Origin: Streptomyces sp. ISL-96
Lineage (GTDB): Bacteria > Actinomycetota > Actinomycetes > Streptomycetales > Streptomycetaceae
Direction: 5' to 3'
Assembly: GCF_018614035.1 (NCBI RefSeq)
Contig: NZ_JAGGPA010000047.1
Span: 1-62,048 of the forward strand
Length of the DNA: 62,048 bases
Shown in pieces: positions 16,898-25,125 of the stretch. The translations under genes were made by a program, and so were the position numbers. Position 1 is the stretch's first letter. Every line of letters begins with the position of its first letter. The notes under the pieces were generated by a model, which saw only the letters and a list, made by a program, of their open reading frames with translations, was not told the DNA's origin and did not search any database.

Positions 16898-17758
16898 TCA
16901 GTCGATGACCGCATGCTCGCGGGCCTGCGGCTGTGTCCGCTCGGCACGTAGTCGGCGCATGAGCTCGGTGAAGCGGGTGCTTCCCAGGGGCAGTTTCGCG
17001 TCCTTGACTGCACGTTTGACCACGGCGCGTGAGATGCCTTGTTCGGCGACGGCGGGGCGGGCGACCGCGAGGAGCTGGTCCATCGTCGCGCCAGGCGGAC
17101 GGCCTTTCCGCCTGTCTCCGGTCCCTTCGGTTGCCTCCGTGTCGGACGGGTTCGAGTCTGCCTCCTTGGCGCCGTTTTCCGGGGAATGGGGCCCTCGATC
17201 CGCCAGCCCCTCATCTGGCTCGGACGAACCCGCGCCCTGGTCCACCTGGGCGGAGGCCGACCCACGGTTGGCCTGTGCGGCAGAAGGATCCTCCTCGGCG
17301 CCGCTGGCCGTGTCGGCACCAGCGGGCGCGGTGAGCGGCTCGGCGACGAGCTGGTGGATCTGTCGCATCAGGACTCCAAAGGCCAGCAGCGCTGCGGTCG
17401 GCGGCACAGCGGCGACCACGTAGTCAAGGAGAGGGATTTCGGTGGCCTTGTCCGTGCCGTTGACCCCGGCGACGTTGAGCGCGATGGATCCGACTGATCC
17501 GGTGGCGGTCAGGCCAATGGCCCACCAGTCCGGTACTCGGCGCAGGCCCGCGCGGAGCATCAGCAGCTCGCCCGCGACGATGAAGGCATCCAAGGTGGCC
17601 GGCCAGGCCCACTGCCGGACGGGGGAGCTGCCCAGCCCGTGCTGTCCGGCGACCTCGGCGAGGTGGGCGTAGGACAGCCAGAACCCGCCAGCGGTAAGCG
17701 CGACGATGAAGGCCCCTGCGGCGACAAGTGCGTACCGCTCGGCAGCGTGCTTGGTCAT
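16898..17758 (-). CDS. DUF2637 membrane protein (SpdB-like)
   Basis: A 286-aa protein from ATG 17758; the frame is open far upstream, but this start overlaps the TGA of the preceding small gene (ATGA). The first ~130 residues have four hydrophobic segments: VAAGAFIVALTAGGFWL, WAWPATLDAFIVAGELLML, WAIGLTATGSVGSIALNVAG, LLDYVVAAVPPTAALLAFGVL. They match DUF2637, found in actinomycete plasmid spread (SpdB) proteins. A disordered acidic linker follows. The last ~60 residues (DQLLAVARPAVAEQGISRAVVKRAVKDAKL... RFTELMRRLRAE) look like a winged-helix DNA-binding tail. In known plasmids Spd proteins help intramycelial spread of DNA. Confidence 0.8.
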   Translation of the reverse strand: MTKHAAERYALVAAGAFIVALTAGGFWLSYAHLAEVAGQHGLGSSPVRQWAWPATLDAFIVAGELLMLRAGLRRVPDWWAIGLTATGSVGSIALNVAGVNGTDKATEIPLLDYVVAAVPPTAALLAFGVLMRQIHQLVAEPLTAPAGADTASGAEEDPSAAQANRGSASAQVDQGAGSSEPDEGLADRGPHSPENGAKEADSNPSDTEATEGTGDRRKGRPPGATMDQLLAVARPAVAEQGISRAVVKRAVKDAKLPLGSTRFTELMRRLRAERTQPQAREHAVID

Positions 17759-17937
17759 CGCCCACCCGCCTTCGCCGTACTGCGCTGCGTCACCCTGCGG
17801 ACGGTGGCGAGTTCGGGGGAGCCGAGGCGACGTTCGGGGATGTGGGCCAGGGGTTGTGGGACGCGGGCTGCGGCAGGCTGCCGCAGGGCGTCGTGGGAGA
17901 GGGCGAACCGTGCGGCGGGCGGGGTGGGTGCGGTCAT
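17755..17937 (-). CDS. Small hypothetical coupled to the SpdB-like gene
   Basis: A 60-aa basic protein (start MTAPTPPAARFALSHDALRQ; CAGGAG lies upstream). The TGA overlaps the ATG of the DUF2637 gene, which supports its being translated. Arg/Ala/Pro-rich, with no motif recognised. Small basic proteins at this position are common in actinomycete mobile elements. Confidence 0.45.
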   Translation of the reverse strand: MTAPTPPAARFALSHDALRQPAAARVPQPLAHIPERRLGSPELATVRRVTQRSTAKAGGR

Positions 17938-18381
17938 GCGGGTGGTGCTCCTGCGGTGGTGTGGCTTGAGGTGTTGGCGTAGTCCGTCTTGGCCGTCTTG
18001 GCCGTTGCAACTGCAGGTCAGGGCCGGTACGGCAGCCCCGTCGGGTTGCCGTCTTGGCGGTGCTCTCGCGTGTCCGGCTGCTGCGGGTACCGGCATCAGG
18101 GCGTACCGGGTGCGGTGCCCGCCTCACCTGTTGGCCAGTGGGCCGGGACGTTGCCGTTCCGTCTTCCGTCCCAGTCGGCAGGTCTGTGACCTGCGGTGAT
18201 ACGGCGGGGACGTCCGGGACGGCACAAGACGGATGCGGGCGGCGCCCTGACCGGCGGTGCGGAGTTCTTGATCGCGTTGCCGTCTTGGCCCCGGTTGCCG
18301 TCTTGCACGCATGGTGTTTGACCTGCGCTTTTACGGCAGGGACGGCAAGGACGGCAACCGGGGGACGCGGGCCGGTCGGCG
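17938..18381. other. Iteron-like repeat region, candidate replication origin
   Basis: A 444-base non-coding stretch between the DUF3631 gene and the small gene. The motif CCGTCTTGG or TTGCCGTCTTGG recurs at 17984-17992, 17993-18001, 18046-18057, 18277-18288 and 18295-18305. Inverted copies (GGACGGCAA type) lie near 18340-18360, and a CAGGTC-tgt-GACCTG palindrome near 18180-18194. Clustered direct repeats beside a replication-type ATPase fit an origin; this is inference. Confidence 0.45.
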
Positions 18382-19656
18382 TTAGCTGGCCGTGGGGATG
18401 GCACCGACCGGGTGGACGGTGGGGCAGTAGCGCCGCCACGCGTCGAGGAACTTGTTGCGTGTGTAGCCCTTGCGCTGGGTTCCGTCGGCCAGGCGGACGT
18501 TGCCGGGCCTAATATCGAACTCCCGAAGCATGCGGCCAAGCTCACGCGGGCTCAGGCCGCTTCGTCCCCACTCCGCCCAGGGACTTTCCGGGTCCAGGCG
18601 CAGGTGGTGGAGGAGCTCGTCGGTGGAGAGGCTGTCGACCTCGCGCTGGGCGACGAAGACCCGGCGGATGTCGGCGAGGATCCGTGCTCCGCTGGGGTGG
18701 TCCTCCTCCGCCGCTACTTCGGCGGCGACCATCTGCGCGCAGGCCGCGCGTGCGAGACGCGGCCAGGGGCCGGCGGCGAGGTCGGCGACGATCACCAGGG
18801 GCTCCCAGGTGTCAGCGGCACGGTCCTCCACCGGCATCACCGGTTCCAGGTCGGCTGCCTCATCCAGCAGCGGCCGTGTCCATGCGGCGATCCGGTCGCG
18901 CAGGTCATGCAGGGCCGGGGTGTCGCGGCGGGAGCGGAAGGGCTTGACGCTCTCGCCCTCCGCGCGGCGGCGCATGCGGATGACCACCGACCGGTCCATG
19001 ATCGTGTCAGGCAGGTCGCCGATCCCGGCCAGGGCCGCCATGGCGAAGGTGGCGAACTTGTGGGGCGTGTGGTCGTTGCCGACGACGCGGGTGACGTACC
19101 GGTTGCGCTGGTGACCGGCGTTGAGCAGGCCGCGCATCTCCTCGTTCTTCTCCGCCATCTTCGGGGTGCCGAAGATAGTGTCTGCCTCGTCCACCAGCAG
19201 GGTGGGTGGCTCGTCGGTGATCGAGCGGAAGACCGCCGCCGGTGTGGTGTTGATGGTGAGCATCGGCTCGTGGACCGTCTCGGTGAGCACGTCCAGGAGC
19301 CGTGACTTGCCGCATCGTTTGGCCGGTCCGACCACGGCCAGGCGCGGGGCGTGCTGCCACGCGGGCTGCAGATGCGTCGCCGCCACCCACAGCGTGACCG
19401 CCTCCAGCGCCTGCTGGGAGGGCAGGATCACGAACTGGGCTATGTGGGCACGTAGTTCGTCCAGCAGCTCGGAGCCGTACGTCGGCTCCGGCACGGCCTC
19501 CTCGGCGGGCTGCTCCGCCGCGTCCAGGTCCGGTGCGCTGTCGTCTGCCGTGAGGGAGGCTTCGGGTGTGTGGTGGTCGGGCTTGCCGGGCACTGCGGCC
19601 GTCGGCCATACGGATTTGGCGGGTGCGGAATAGGGCTCGGGTGTCGTAGGTTGCAC
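18382..19656 (-). CDS. DUF3631 ATPase, replication-associated
   Basis: A 424-aa protein. GTG 19656 (MQPTTPEPYS) is preferred because AAGGAG lies seven bases upstream; the frame is open for 57 more codons without a good site. After a disordered ~80 residues there is an AAA-type ATPase core: Walker A GPAKRCGKSRLL, Walker B TLLVDEADTIFG, sensor-like RYVTRVVGN, and an arginine-finger-type region MDRSVVIRMRRR. The C-terminal ~120 residues end in a winged-helix-like domain (SPRELGRMLREFDIRPGN... GYTRNKF). DUF3631 proteins occur in actinomycete mobile elements as replication or helicase factors. The adjacent iteron-like region supports that role. Confidence 0.75.
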   Translation of the reverse strand: MQPTTPEPYSAPAKSVWPTAAVPGKPDHHTPEASLTADDSAPDLDAAEQPAEEAVPEPTYGSELLDELRAHIAQFVILPSQQALEAVTLWVAATHLQPAWQHAPRLAVVGPAKRCGKSRLLDVLTETVHEPMLTINTTPAAVFRSITDEPPTLLVDEADTIFGTPKMAEKNEEMRGLLNAGHQRNRYVTRVVGNDHTPHKFATFAMAALAGIGDLPDTIMDRSVVIRMRRRAEGESVKPFRSRRDTPALHDLRDRIAAWTRPLLDEAADLEPVMPVEDRAADTWEPLVIVADLAAGPWPRLARAACAQMVAAEVAAEEDHPSGARILADIRRVFVAQREVDSLSTDELLHHLRLDPESPWAEWGRSGLSPRELGRMLREFDIRPGNVRLADGTQRKGYTRNKFLDAWRRYCPTVHPVGAIPTAS

Positions 19657-19884
19657 AGGGCAGCTCCTTATCCGGCGACCTCGGGCATCCAGGTCCCAGG
19701 TCACGCAGGTCGTTCGTTGGAATGCGGGCAGTGGAGTGTGCTGAGCCTCCGGCGTTGGCCCGCCGGAGGCTCTCTCGCTTCCTTGGCCGGGGCGAGGGAA
19801 CACGGACAGTACGTCCGCGTCCGGCAACAGTCCAGCGTTTCTGTGTCAGCTCCGCGCAGAATCGTCTGCTACGCGCACGCGCGG

Positions 19885-20115
19885 TCATGCGGCAAGACCC
19901 AGCAGGTCCAGCAGGTCGGCGGTCACCACCCGATACGCCTTGCCCAGCCGCTGGACCTTGCACGGGTACTCGTCACGCTTGGCCAGCGCGTACCCCTTGC
20001 TCCGCCCCAGACCCAGCGCCCGGTTGCCGGTGTCCAGGTCAACGGCGGCGGGCAAGGCCAGCAACTCCTCCCGCGTCATGCCCTTCGACTGCTCGACGGT
20101 CCCGTTGTTGCGCAT
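19885..20115 (-). CDS. Excisionase-like small DNA-binding protein
   Basis: A 76-aa protein from ATG 20115, chosen because GGAG lies six bases upstream; upstream in-frame Mets exist at 20127 and further. The core MTREELLALPAAVDLDTGNRALGLGRSKGYALAKRDEYPCKVQRLGKAYRV matches MerR/excisionase winged-helix proteins (helix-turn-helix, then PxxVxxxGxxYRV wing). These Xis proteins direct the integrase towards excision. It is divergent from the XRE/integrase operon, so both are controlled from the 95-base intergenic region. Confidence 0.75.
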   Translation of the reverse strand: MRNNGTVEQSKGMTREELLALPAAVDLDTGNRALGLGRSKGYALAKRDEYPCKVQRLGKAYRVVTADLLDLLGLAA

Positions 20116-20184
20116 GCGGTGCTCCATCCCATGACTGAGCCCTCGGCGAACGCGTCCATCACGTCCGGCTCCAGGCCCAATAAC

Positions 20185-20218
20185 TAGGATGAGCAAGCTA
20201 ATGTGTCTCTATGACACA
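20185..20218 (+). promoter_or_regulatory. Promoter and operator of the XRE-int operon
   Basis: A TAGGAT -10-like box (20185-20190) precedes an inverted repeat TGTGTC-n5-GACACA (20202-20218) that overlaps the ATG at 20211. There is no Shine-Dalgarno sequence before this ATG, so the transcript may be leaderless or nearly so. The repeat is a plausible operator, possibly for autoregulation by the XRE protein. Confidence 0.4.
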
Positions 20219-20892
20219 ACGCGGTTTCGATCCTGAATATGACGAGGACGACGTCCCTGAGTGGGCGGACCAAGTGATGGCCACCGTGGCAGCCGAGGTC
20301 CGCAGAAGGAGGAAGGAGCTGCGCATGAGTGCCCAGGACCTGGCGGACAGATGCGAAGAGATCGGTTATCCGATGCCGCGCAATGTGATCGCCAACATGG
20401 AATCCGGCCGCCGCTCCAACCTTCCCCTGGTCGAGGTCATGGTCCTGGCCGAAGCCCTGCGTACCTACCCGATCTGCTTGCTCTACCCCGTCGGCTACGT
20501 CGACAGGGTTCAGCGGCTTCCGCTCCGCGACTCCGAACCGGAATGCCATGCACTGGTTCACCGGCGACATGGAGGGCTTCGGCGTCGAAGACGGCATGCT
20601 CCGCAGTTTCCGTGCCCACGCCAGCCACCAGCGCGCCGCCTTGGCCGCCCTGAAAGGCGAGAAGCGTGAACGCTGGAGGGTCGAGATGGCGACCAACCCC
20701 GCTGAACGTGAGGAAGCCGCAGAGGACCAGGCCGACTATGCCGAAAGGGCCGTACAGGCCAAATACCGGCTCCGCAGCGCACGCGCCTTCATCCGCGAAG
20801 ACGGCGGCACACCACCGCTCCTGCCGCCCGAACTCGCCGACGTCGACCCAACCGGCACCTACCCGAACACTACCGAGGAGAACGGCCTTTGA
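20211..20892 (+). pseudogene. XRE regulator split by a frameshift
   Basis: Codons 1-~110 (from ATG 20211) give an acidic start, then a helix-turn-helix (MSAQDLADRCEEIGYPMPRNVIANMESGRR) and the typical follow-up LALLYPVGY-like segment (ICLLYPVGYVDRVQ). After about 20530 this frame becomes Arg/His-rich nonsense. The +1 frame continues sensibly as NAMHWFTGDMEGFGVEDGM... and runs, well formed and helical, to a TGA at 20892 that overlaps the integrase TTG. An intact homologue would join these halves, so a single indel near 20530-20550 (real mutation, sequencing error or programmed shift) has split the gene. The family is known beside integrases of actinomycete integrative elements. Confidence 0.7.
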
Positions 20893-22502
20893 AGGGCTCC
20901 ACCCACCGCCGCTGCTACTGCCGCGACCCTAAGACCGGCAAGCCGCTCGGCAAGTCCTGCCCCAAGCTCACCAGCCGCAAGCACGGCTCGTACTCCATAC
21001 GCCAGGAGCTCCCGCCCCGCGAGGACGGCACCCGCCGCTCGTTCAACCGGGCGGGTTACGACTCCCTCAAGGCCGCCCAGGCCGACCTCGACCACGTCCG
21101 CTCCCTCCTCGGCCTCCCCGACACTGAAGACCCGGACGACGTAGCCCGTCTCGTGTCGCTGCTGGAGCAGGTCGCCGACGAGAAGGCTCCCCTGCCCGAT
21201 ATCGAGGAGACCCGGCGACGCCTACGGGCCGGCTTGGACCTCACGGGACGTCGCACAGTGGGCGAGTGGCTTGACCAGTGGCTCGCCTCGAAGAAGACAC
21301 GGAAGACGACGACCAACGGCTACGCCTCTCACATACGTGTCCATCTCAAGCCACGCATCGGCCATATACGCCTCGATCGGCTCAACGTCGGCCATCTGGT
21401 GGAGATGTTCGACGCCATCGCCGACGCCAACGAGGTGATCGAGGCCGAGAACCGCGCACGCCGTGACCAAATCGCTCGGTGCAAGCCCAGCAGGCCGGGC
21501 CGCCCAGTCACAGCCGAGCGAGCGCGGTTGAACGTCGAGCGGGCCCAGCTCGCCGAGATGAAGCCGTTCCGGAAGCCGACTGGACCCGCCACCCGGCAGA
21601 GCGTCCGGCGAACGCTGCGAGCCGCGCTGAACGCCGCGATCAGTCAGCAGTTCATCACGTTCAACCCTGCCGCTCACGTCGAGCTGGAATCCGGCAAGCG
21701 ACCGAAGCCGCTGCTGTGGACCGAGCAGCGGGTTGCGCGCTGGCGGACGACCGGCGAGAAGCCCTCCGCGGTCATGGTGTGGACCCCGGAGCAGTTCGGC
21801 GCCTTCCTCGACGCGGCCGAGGGCGAGCGACTGTACGCGTTCTTCCACCTCTCCGGCACGCGCGGCCTACGGCGTGGCGAAGGAGTCGGCCAGGACTGGA
21901 CCGATGTCGACCTGGACGCTGGGCTGATCACACCCGCCAAAGAGATCGTGGTCGACGGCTGGGACCCGTACGAGTCCGCGCCGAAGACCGACGGCAGCGC
22001 CAGCACCATCGCCCTGGACAGCCTGAATGTGGCCGTCCTCCGCGAGCACCGCAAGCGCCAGCTCCAGGAGAAGGAGAAGTGGAGGACGGCCTGGAAGGAC
22101 ACCGGCAAGGTGTTTACTCAGGAGGACGGATCCTGGCTCCATCCCGAGACGGTCTCGGAAATCTTCCGCCGTATCCTCGCGCGCACCGATCTTCCGCCCA
22201 TCACCCTCCGGGACCTGCGGCACGTCTCCGCGACTCTCACCCACGGCGGCGGAGGCGACCTCCACACGATCAAGGAGACGCTGCGGCACTCCACGATCAC
22301 GCTGACCTCGGACACGTACACGAGCCTGCTGCCAGAAGTCGACAAAGCCGCAGCAGAAGCCGCCGCCCAGCTGGTACCTCGTGCCCGTAAGGCCACCTCC
22401 GTAGCGGCTGCTGCTGCACCGTCCGCTCACGCATCGCTCACGCACGAGGCCCCGAACGACGCAGCGCCCCAACCGGCCGAAGCCGATCGGGGCGCTGCGT
22501 AG
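20889..22502 (+). CDS. Tyrosine site-specific integrase
   Basis: A 537-aa phage-type integrase. TTG start overlapping the TGA of the preceding frame (TTGA). The N-terminus has a short Cys-bearing segment (CYCRDPKTGKPLGKSC) and an arm-type domain; the core-binding domain spans ~120-250 (TVGEWLDQWLASKK... YASHIRVHLKPRIG). Catalytic box I is GTRGLRRGEG (Arg328); the Lys strand is near APKTDGSAST; box II reads LRDLRH (Arg444, His445), with Arg instead of the usual His at the first position of HxxR; the nucleophile is Tyr477 in SDTYTSLL. The C-terminal ~50 residues are Ala-rich. It ends 35 bases from tRNA-Lys, whose 3' end is the likely att site. Confidence 0.92.
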   Translation: MKGSTHRRCYCRDPKTGKPLGKSCPKLTSRKHGSYSIRQELPPREDGTRRSFNRAGYDSLKAAQADLDHVRSLLGLPDTEDPDDVARLVSLLEQVADEKAPLPDIEETRRRLRAGLDLTGRRTVGEWLDQWLASKKTRKTTTNGYASHIRVHLKPRIGHIRLDRLNVGHLVEMFDAIADANEVIEAENRARRDQIARCKPSRPGRPVTAERARLNVERAQLAEMKPFRKPTGPATRQSVRRTLRAALNAAISQQFITFNPAAHVELESGKRPKPLLWTEQRVARWRTTGEKPSAVMVWTPEQFGAFLDAAEGERLYAFFHLSGTRGLRRGEGVGQDWTDVDLDAGLITPAKEIVVDGWDPYESAPKTDGSASTIALDSLNVAVLREHRKRQLQEKEKWRTAWKDTGKVFTQEDGSWLHPETVSEIFRRILARTDLPPITLRDLRHVSATLTHGGGGDLHTIKETLRHSTITLTSDTYTSLLPEVDKAAAEAAAQLVPRARKATSVAAAAAPSAHASLTHEAPNDAAPQPAEADRGAA

Positions 22503-22537
22503 CAGGTCAGAGGGGTGTTTCCCCTCCCTGCACCAGG

Positions 22538-22575
22538 TAGGCCGTGTGGGACTCGAACCCACAACCAACGGATTA
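22538..22575. other. Probable attachment site (tRNA-Lys 3' end)
   Basis: The 3' half of tRNA-Lys abuts the integrase gene and should be the att core. A second copy of this sequence was looked for by eye between positions 1 and 22500 and not found, so the other end is probably outside the window or degraded. Confidence 0.45.
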
Positions 22576-22610
22576 AAAGTCCGCTGCTCTGCCAATTGAG
22601 CTAACGGCCC
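22538..22610 (-). tRNA. tRNA-Lys (UUU)
   Basis: A complete 73-nt cloverleaf on the minus strand: acceptor GGGCCGT/ACGGCCT, anticodon loop CTTTTAA with anticodon TTT, T-loop TTCGAGT. CCA is not encoded. Its 3' end faces the integrase gene, the standard arrangement for an integrative element using a tRNA gene. Confidence 0.95.
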
Positions 22611-22756
22611 TCAACAGATCACCCCCGAGCATAGCCGCAGCGAGCCCGGCAGCCGATCGGGTATCGGTTACCGGGCCCGTCGAAGCTGAACTGAAGCCTA
22701 GAACAGGCCCATGTAGCCCTGCCAGCCGGTCGCGATCTGCGTGCGGACAGGAAAAG

Positions 22757-22793
22757 AAAAGCGGGCCCGTTCGTGAAGAACGGGCCCGCTTTC
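22757..22793 (-). terminator. Terminator of the DEAD-box helicase gene
   Basis: A perfect 15-bp stem (AAAGCGGGCCCGTTC at 22758-22772 with its complement at 22778-22792) and a 5-base loop. TTTTCTTTTC follows on the minus strand. Confidence 0.8.
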
Positions 22794-22830
22794 GCAGATC
22801 AGCGGCCTACGCCGCCGAGCTGATCAGCTA

Positions 22831-25125
22831 TCAGCTGCGCTTCCAGCGCGGCTTGTCGTCGCGGCGGCCGAACGAGCCGGTCGCCGTGCCGGTGCCGGTG
22901 CCGGCGCTGCCGGCGCCGCGGTGGTCGTCACGACGGCCCTGCGGGCGGTCCTGGCCGCCGGTGCGGAAGCCGCCGCCGGCCGGACGGTCGTCACGACGGT
23001 CGCGGTTGATCGGACGGTCGGCGCTGCCGGAGCGGAAGCCGCCACCGGTGGCCGGACGGTCGTCGCGGCGCTGGAAGCCACCACGCTCGCCGCCACCACG
23101 GTTGTCGTCACGGCGGAAGCCGCCACCACGGTTGTCGTCACGACGCTCGAACGGACGGCCACCACGGTCGCCACCACCGGTCGGACGGTCGTCACGGCGC
23201 TGGAAGCCACCACGCTCGCCGCCACCACGGTTGTCGTCACGGCGGAAGCCGCCACCACGGTTGTCGTCACGACGCTCGAACGGACGGCCACCACGGTCGC
23301 CACCACCGGTCGGACGGTCGTCGCGGCGCTGGAACCCGCCACGCTCGCCGCCACCACGGTTGTCGTCACGGCGGAAGCCGCCACGGTCACCACCGCGGTC
23401 ACCACCGCGGAAGCCACCACGGTCGCCACCGCGGTCGTCACGGCGCTGGAAGTTGCCGCGGTCGTCGCGACGCTCCGGCGCCGGGGCCGGAACAGCGGCG
23501 GCGGCCTCAGCGGCAGCCAGCTCGGCCTCGGCGGCCTTCGCCATCTCCGCCACAGCCTCGTCCGGGTCCTCGCCGCGCTCGCGCGCCGCGCGGGCGACCA
23601 GACGGGTCGCCTCCTCGCGGAGCTCGGTCGCACGGCGCTGGACGCGCTCCAGCTCGCGGGTGAGCTCCTTGGCCTCGCGCTCCGCCTGCTTGGCGGCGTT
23701 GTTCGCGGAGTCGGCCTGGACCTCGGTCAGCGAACGGGCGCCGGTGATCTCGGCGACCTCCGGCTCGAACGCGCCCGCTCCACCGACGATGTGGCGCGAG
23801 GCGTCGACGCCCGCGTCCTCCATCAGGCGGAAGATCTGGCGGCGCTGGTGCGGCAGCGACAGGGAGACCACGACACCCGACTTGCCTGCGCGAGCCGTAC
23901 GGCCCGAGCGGTGCAGGTAGTCCTTGTGGTCACCGGCCGGGTCCACGTTCAGCACCAGGTCGATGCCGTCGACGTGAATACCGCGAGCGGCGACGTCGGT
24001 GGCGACCAGGGCGTTGACGTAGCCCTTCTTGAAGTCTTCGAGGACGCGCGTACGGGCGCCCTGCGTCATGCCGCCGTGCAGTGCGTCGGCCTTGACGCCC
24101 GAGTCCTGGAGCTGCTCGGCGATGCGGTCCGCGCCCAGCTGGGTGCGGACGAAGATGATCGTGCGGCCCTTGCGGGCGGCGATCGCGGCCGTGACCGGCG
24201 CCTTGTCCTTCGGCTTCACGACGAGGACGTGGTGGGTCATGGTCGTGACGTTGCCCTGGGCGCTGTCGACCTCGTGCGTGACGGGGTTCGTCAGGTAGCG
24301 CTTGACCAGCGTGCTGATCTCGTTCTCCATGGTGGCGGAGAAGAGCATGCGCTGGCCGCCGCCGGGGATCTGGTCGAGCAGCTCGGTGACCTCGGGGAGG
24401 AAGCCCAGGTCGGACATCTGGTCGGCCTCGTCGAGGACGGCGACCTGGACGTTGGCGAGCGAGCAGGCGCCTCGGTTGAGGAGGTCGCGCAGACGGCCCG
24501 GGGTGGCGACGAGGACGTCGACGCCGCGCTCCAGGGCGTAGATCTGGTTGCTCATGGACGTACCGCCGCAGACGACCTTCATCTTCAGGCCGAGTACGTC
24601 GCCGTACGGCTGAAGCGCGTCCGCGACCTGCATCGCGAGCTCACGCGTCGGGGTCAGGATGATCGCGCGGGGCTTCTTCTTCTCGGTGTGACCGCCGGCC
24701 AGCGAGGCCAGCGTCGGCAGACCGAAGGAGAGCGTCTTGCCGGAGCCGGTGCGGCCACGGCCGAGGATGTCCTTGCCGGCCAGGGCGTCCGGGATGGTCG
24801 CGGCCTGGATCGGGAAGGGGGAGGTGACGCCGTTCTGCGCGAGCTTGCGGACGATGCCGTCCGGCAGGCCCAGGGAGGCGAAGGTCACAGTGGGCTCGGC
24901 GTTGGCGTCGTCGACGTCATCAGCGCCGTCGGCCTCGGCCGCGTCATCGGCGAGCTCAGCGATGTCGCCGACCTCGGTGATCTCGGTGATCTCAGCGATC
25001 TCAGTGATCTCGGCGGCGAGCTCGGTGGTGCTCTCCGCGGCCTCGATGACCTCGACGGCGGTCTCTACGACCGTCTCGTTCTCGTTCTCGGGCATGGCGG
25101 TGCGGTCAGTGCTGGAAATGGACAT
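22831..25125 (-). CDS. DEAD-box RNA helicase with RGG-repeat tail
   Basis: A 764-aa protein, ATP-dependent RNA unwinding, probably in RNA decay, ribosome assembly or cold adaptation. ATG 25125 (MSISSTDRTAMPEN) is preferred to the later MPEN start, which lacks a ribosome site. An acidic N-terminus (~1-70) is followed by the Q motif, Walker A GRGRTGSGKT (~125), PTRELAMQV, DEAD box (VLDEADQMSDLGF, ~230), SAT, and helicase C motifs ARGIHVDG and HRSGRTARAG. Residues ~470-550 are charged helices. The last ~200 residues are Arg/Gly/Asp-rich and contain exact 43-residue repeats (129 bp at DNA level) starting at 23071 and 23200, and partly at 23329. Confidence 0.95.
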   Translation of the reverse strand: MSISSTDRTAMPENENETVVETAVEVIEAAESTTELAAEITEIAEITEITEVGDIAELADDAAEADGADDVDDANAEPTVTFASLGLPDGIVRKLAQNGVTSPFPIQAATIPDALAGKDILGRGRTGSGKTLSFGLPTLASLAGGHTEKKKPRAIILTPTRELAMQVADALQPYGDVLGLKMKVVCGGTSMSNQIYALERGVDVLVATPGRLRDLLNRGACSLANVQVAVLDEADQMSDLGFLPEVTELLDQIPGGGQRMLFSATMENEISTLVKRYLTNPVTHEVDSAQGNVTTMTHHVLVVKPKDKAPVTAAIAARKGRTIIFVRTQLGADRIAEQLQDSGVKADALHGGMTQGARTRVLEDFKKGYVNALVATDVAARGIHVDGIDLVLNVDPAGDHKDYLHRSGRTARAGKSGVVVSLSLPHQRRQIFRLMEDAGVDASRHIVGGAGAFEPEVAEITGARSLTEVQADSANNAAKQAEREAKELTRELERVQRRATELREEATRLVARAARERGEDPDEAVAEMAKAAEAELAAAEAAAAVPAPAPERRDDRGNFQRRDDRGGDRGGFRGGDRGGDRGGFRRDDNRGGGERGGFQRRDDRPTGGGDRGGRPFERRDDNRGGGFRRDDNRGGGERGGFQRRDDRPTGGGDRGGRPFERRDDNRGGGFRRDDNRGGGERGGFQRRDDRPATGGGFRSGSADRPINRDRRDDRPAGGGFRTGGQDRPQGRRDDHRGAGSAGTGTGTATGSFGRRDDKPRWKRS
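23071..23390 (-). repeat. 129-bp in-frame tandem repeats in the helicase tail
   Basis: The unit beginning CTGGAAGCCACCACGCTCGC (plus strand) occurs at 23071 and 23200, with a partial third at 23329. Copies are almost identical at DNA level. Each encodes 43 residues of RGG-type sequence, so copy-number change would keep the frame. Confidence 0.85.

Noticed and set aside
23071..23390. Regular repeats resembling a CRISPR or satellite array
   Set aside because: Units are 129 bp, contiguous, in frame and encode RGG peptides inside the helicase gene; no spacers exist.
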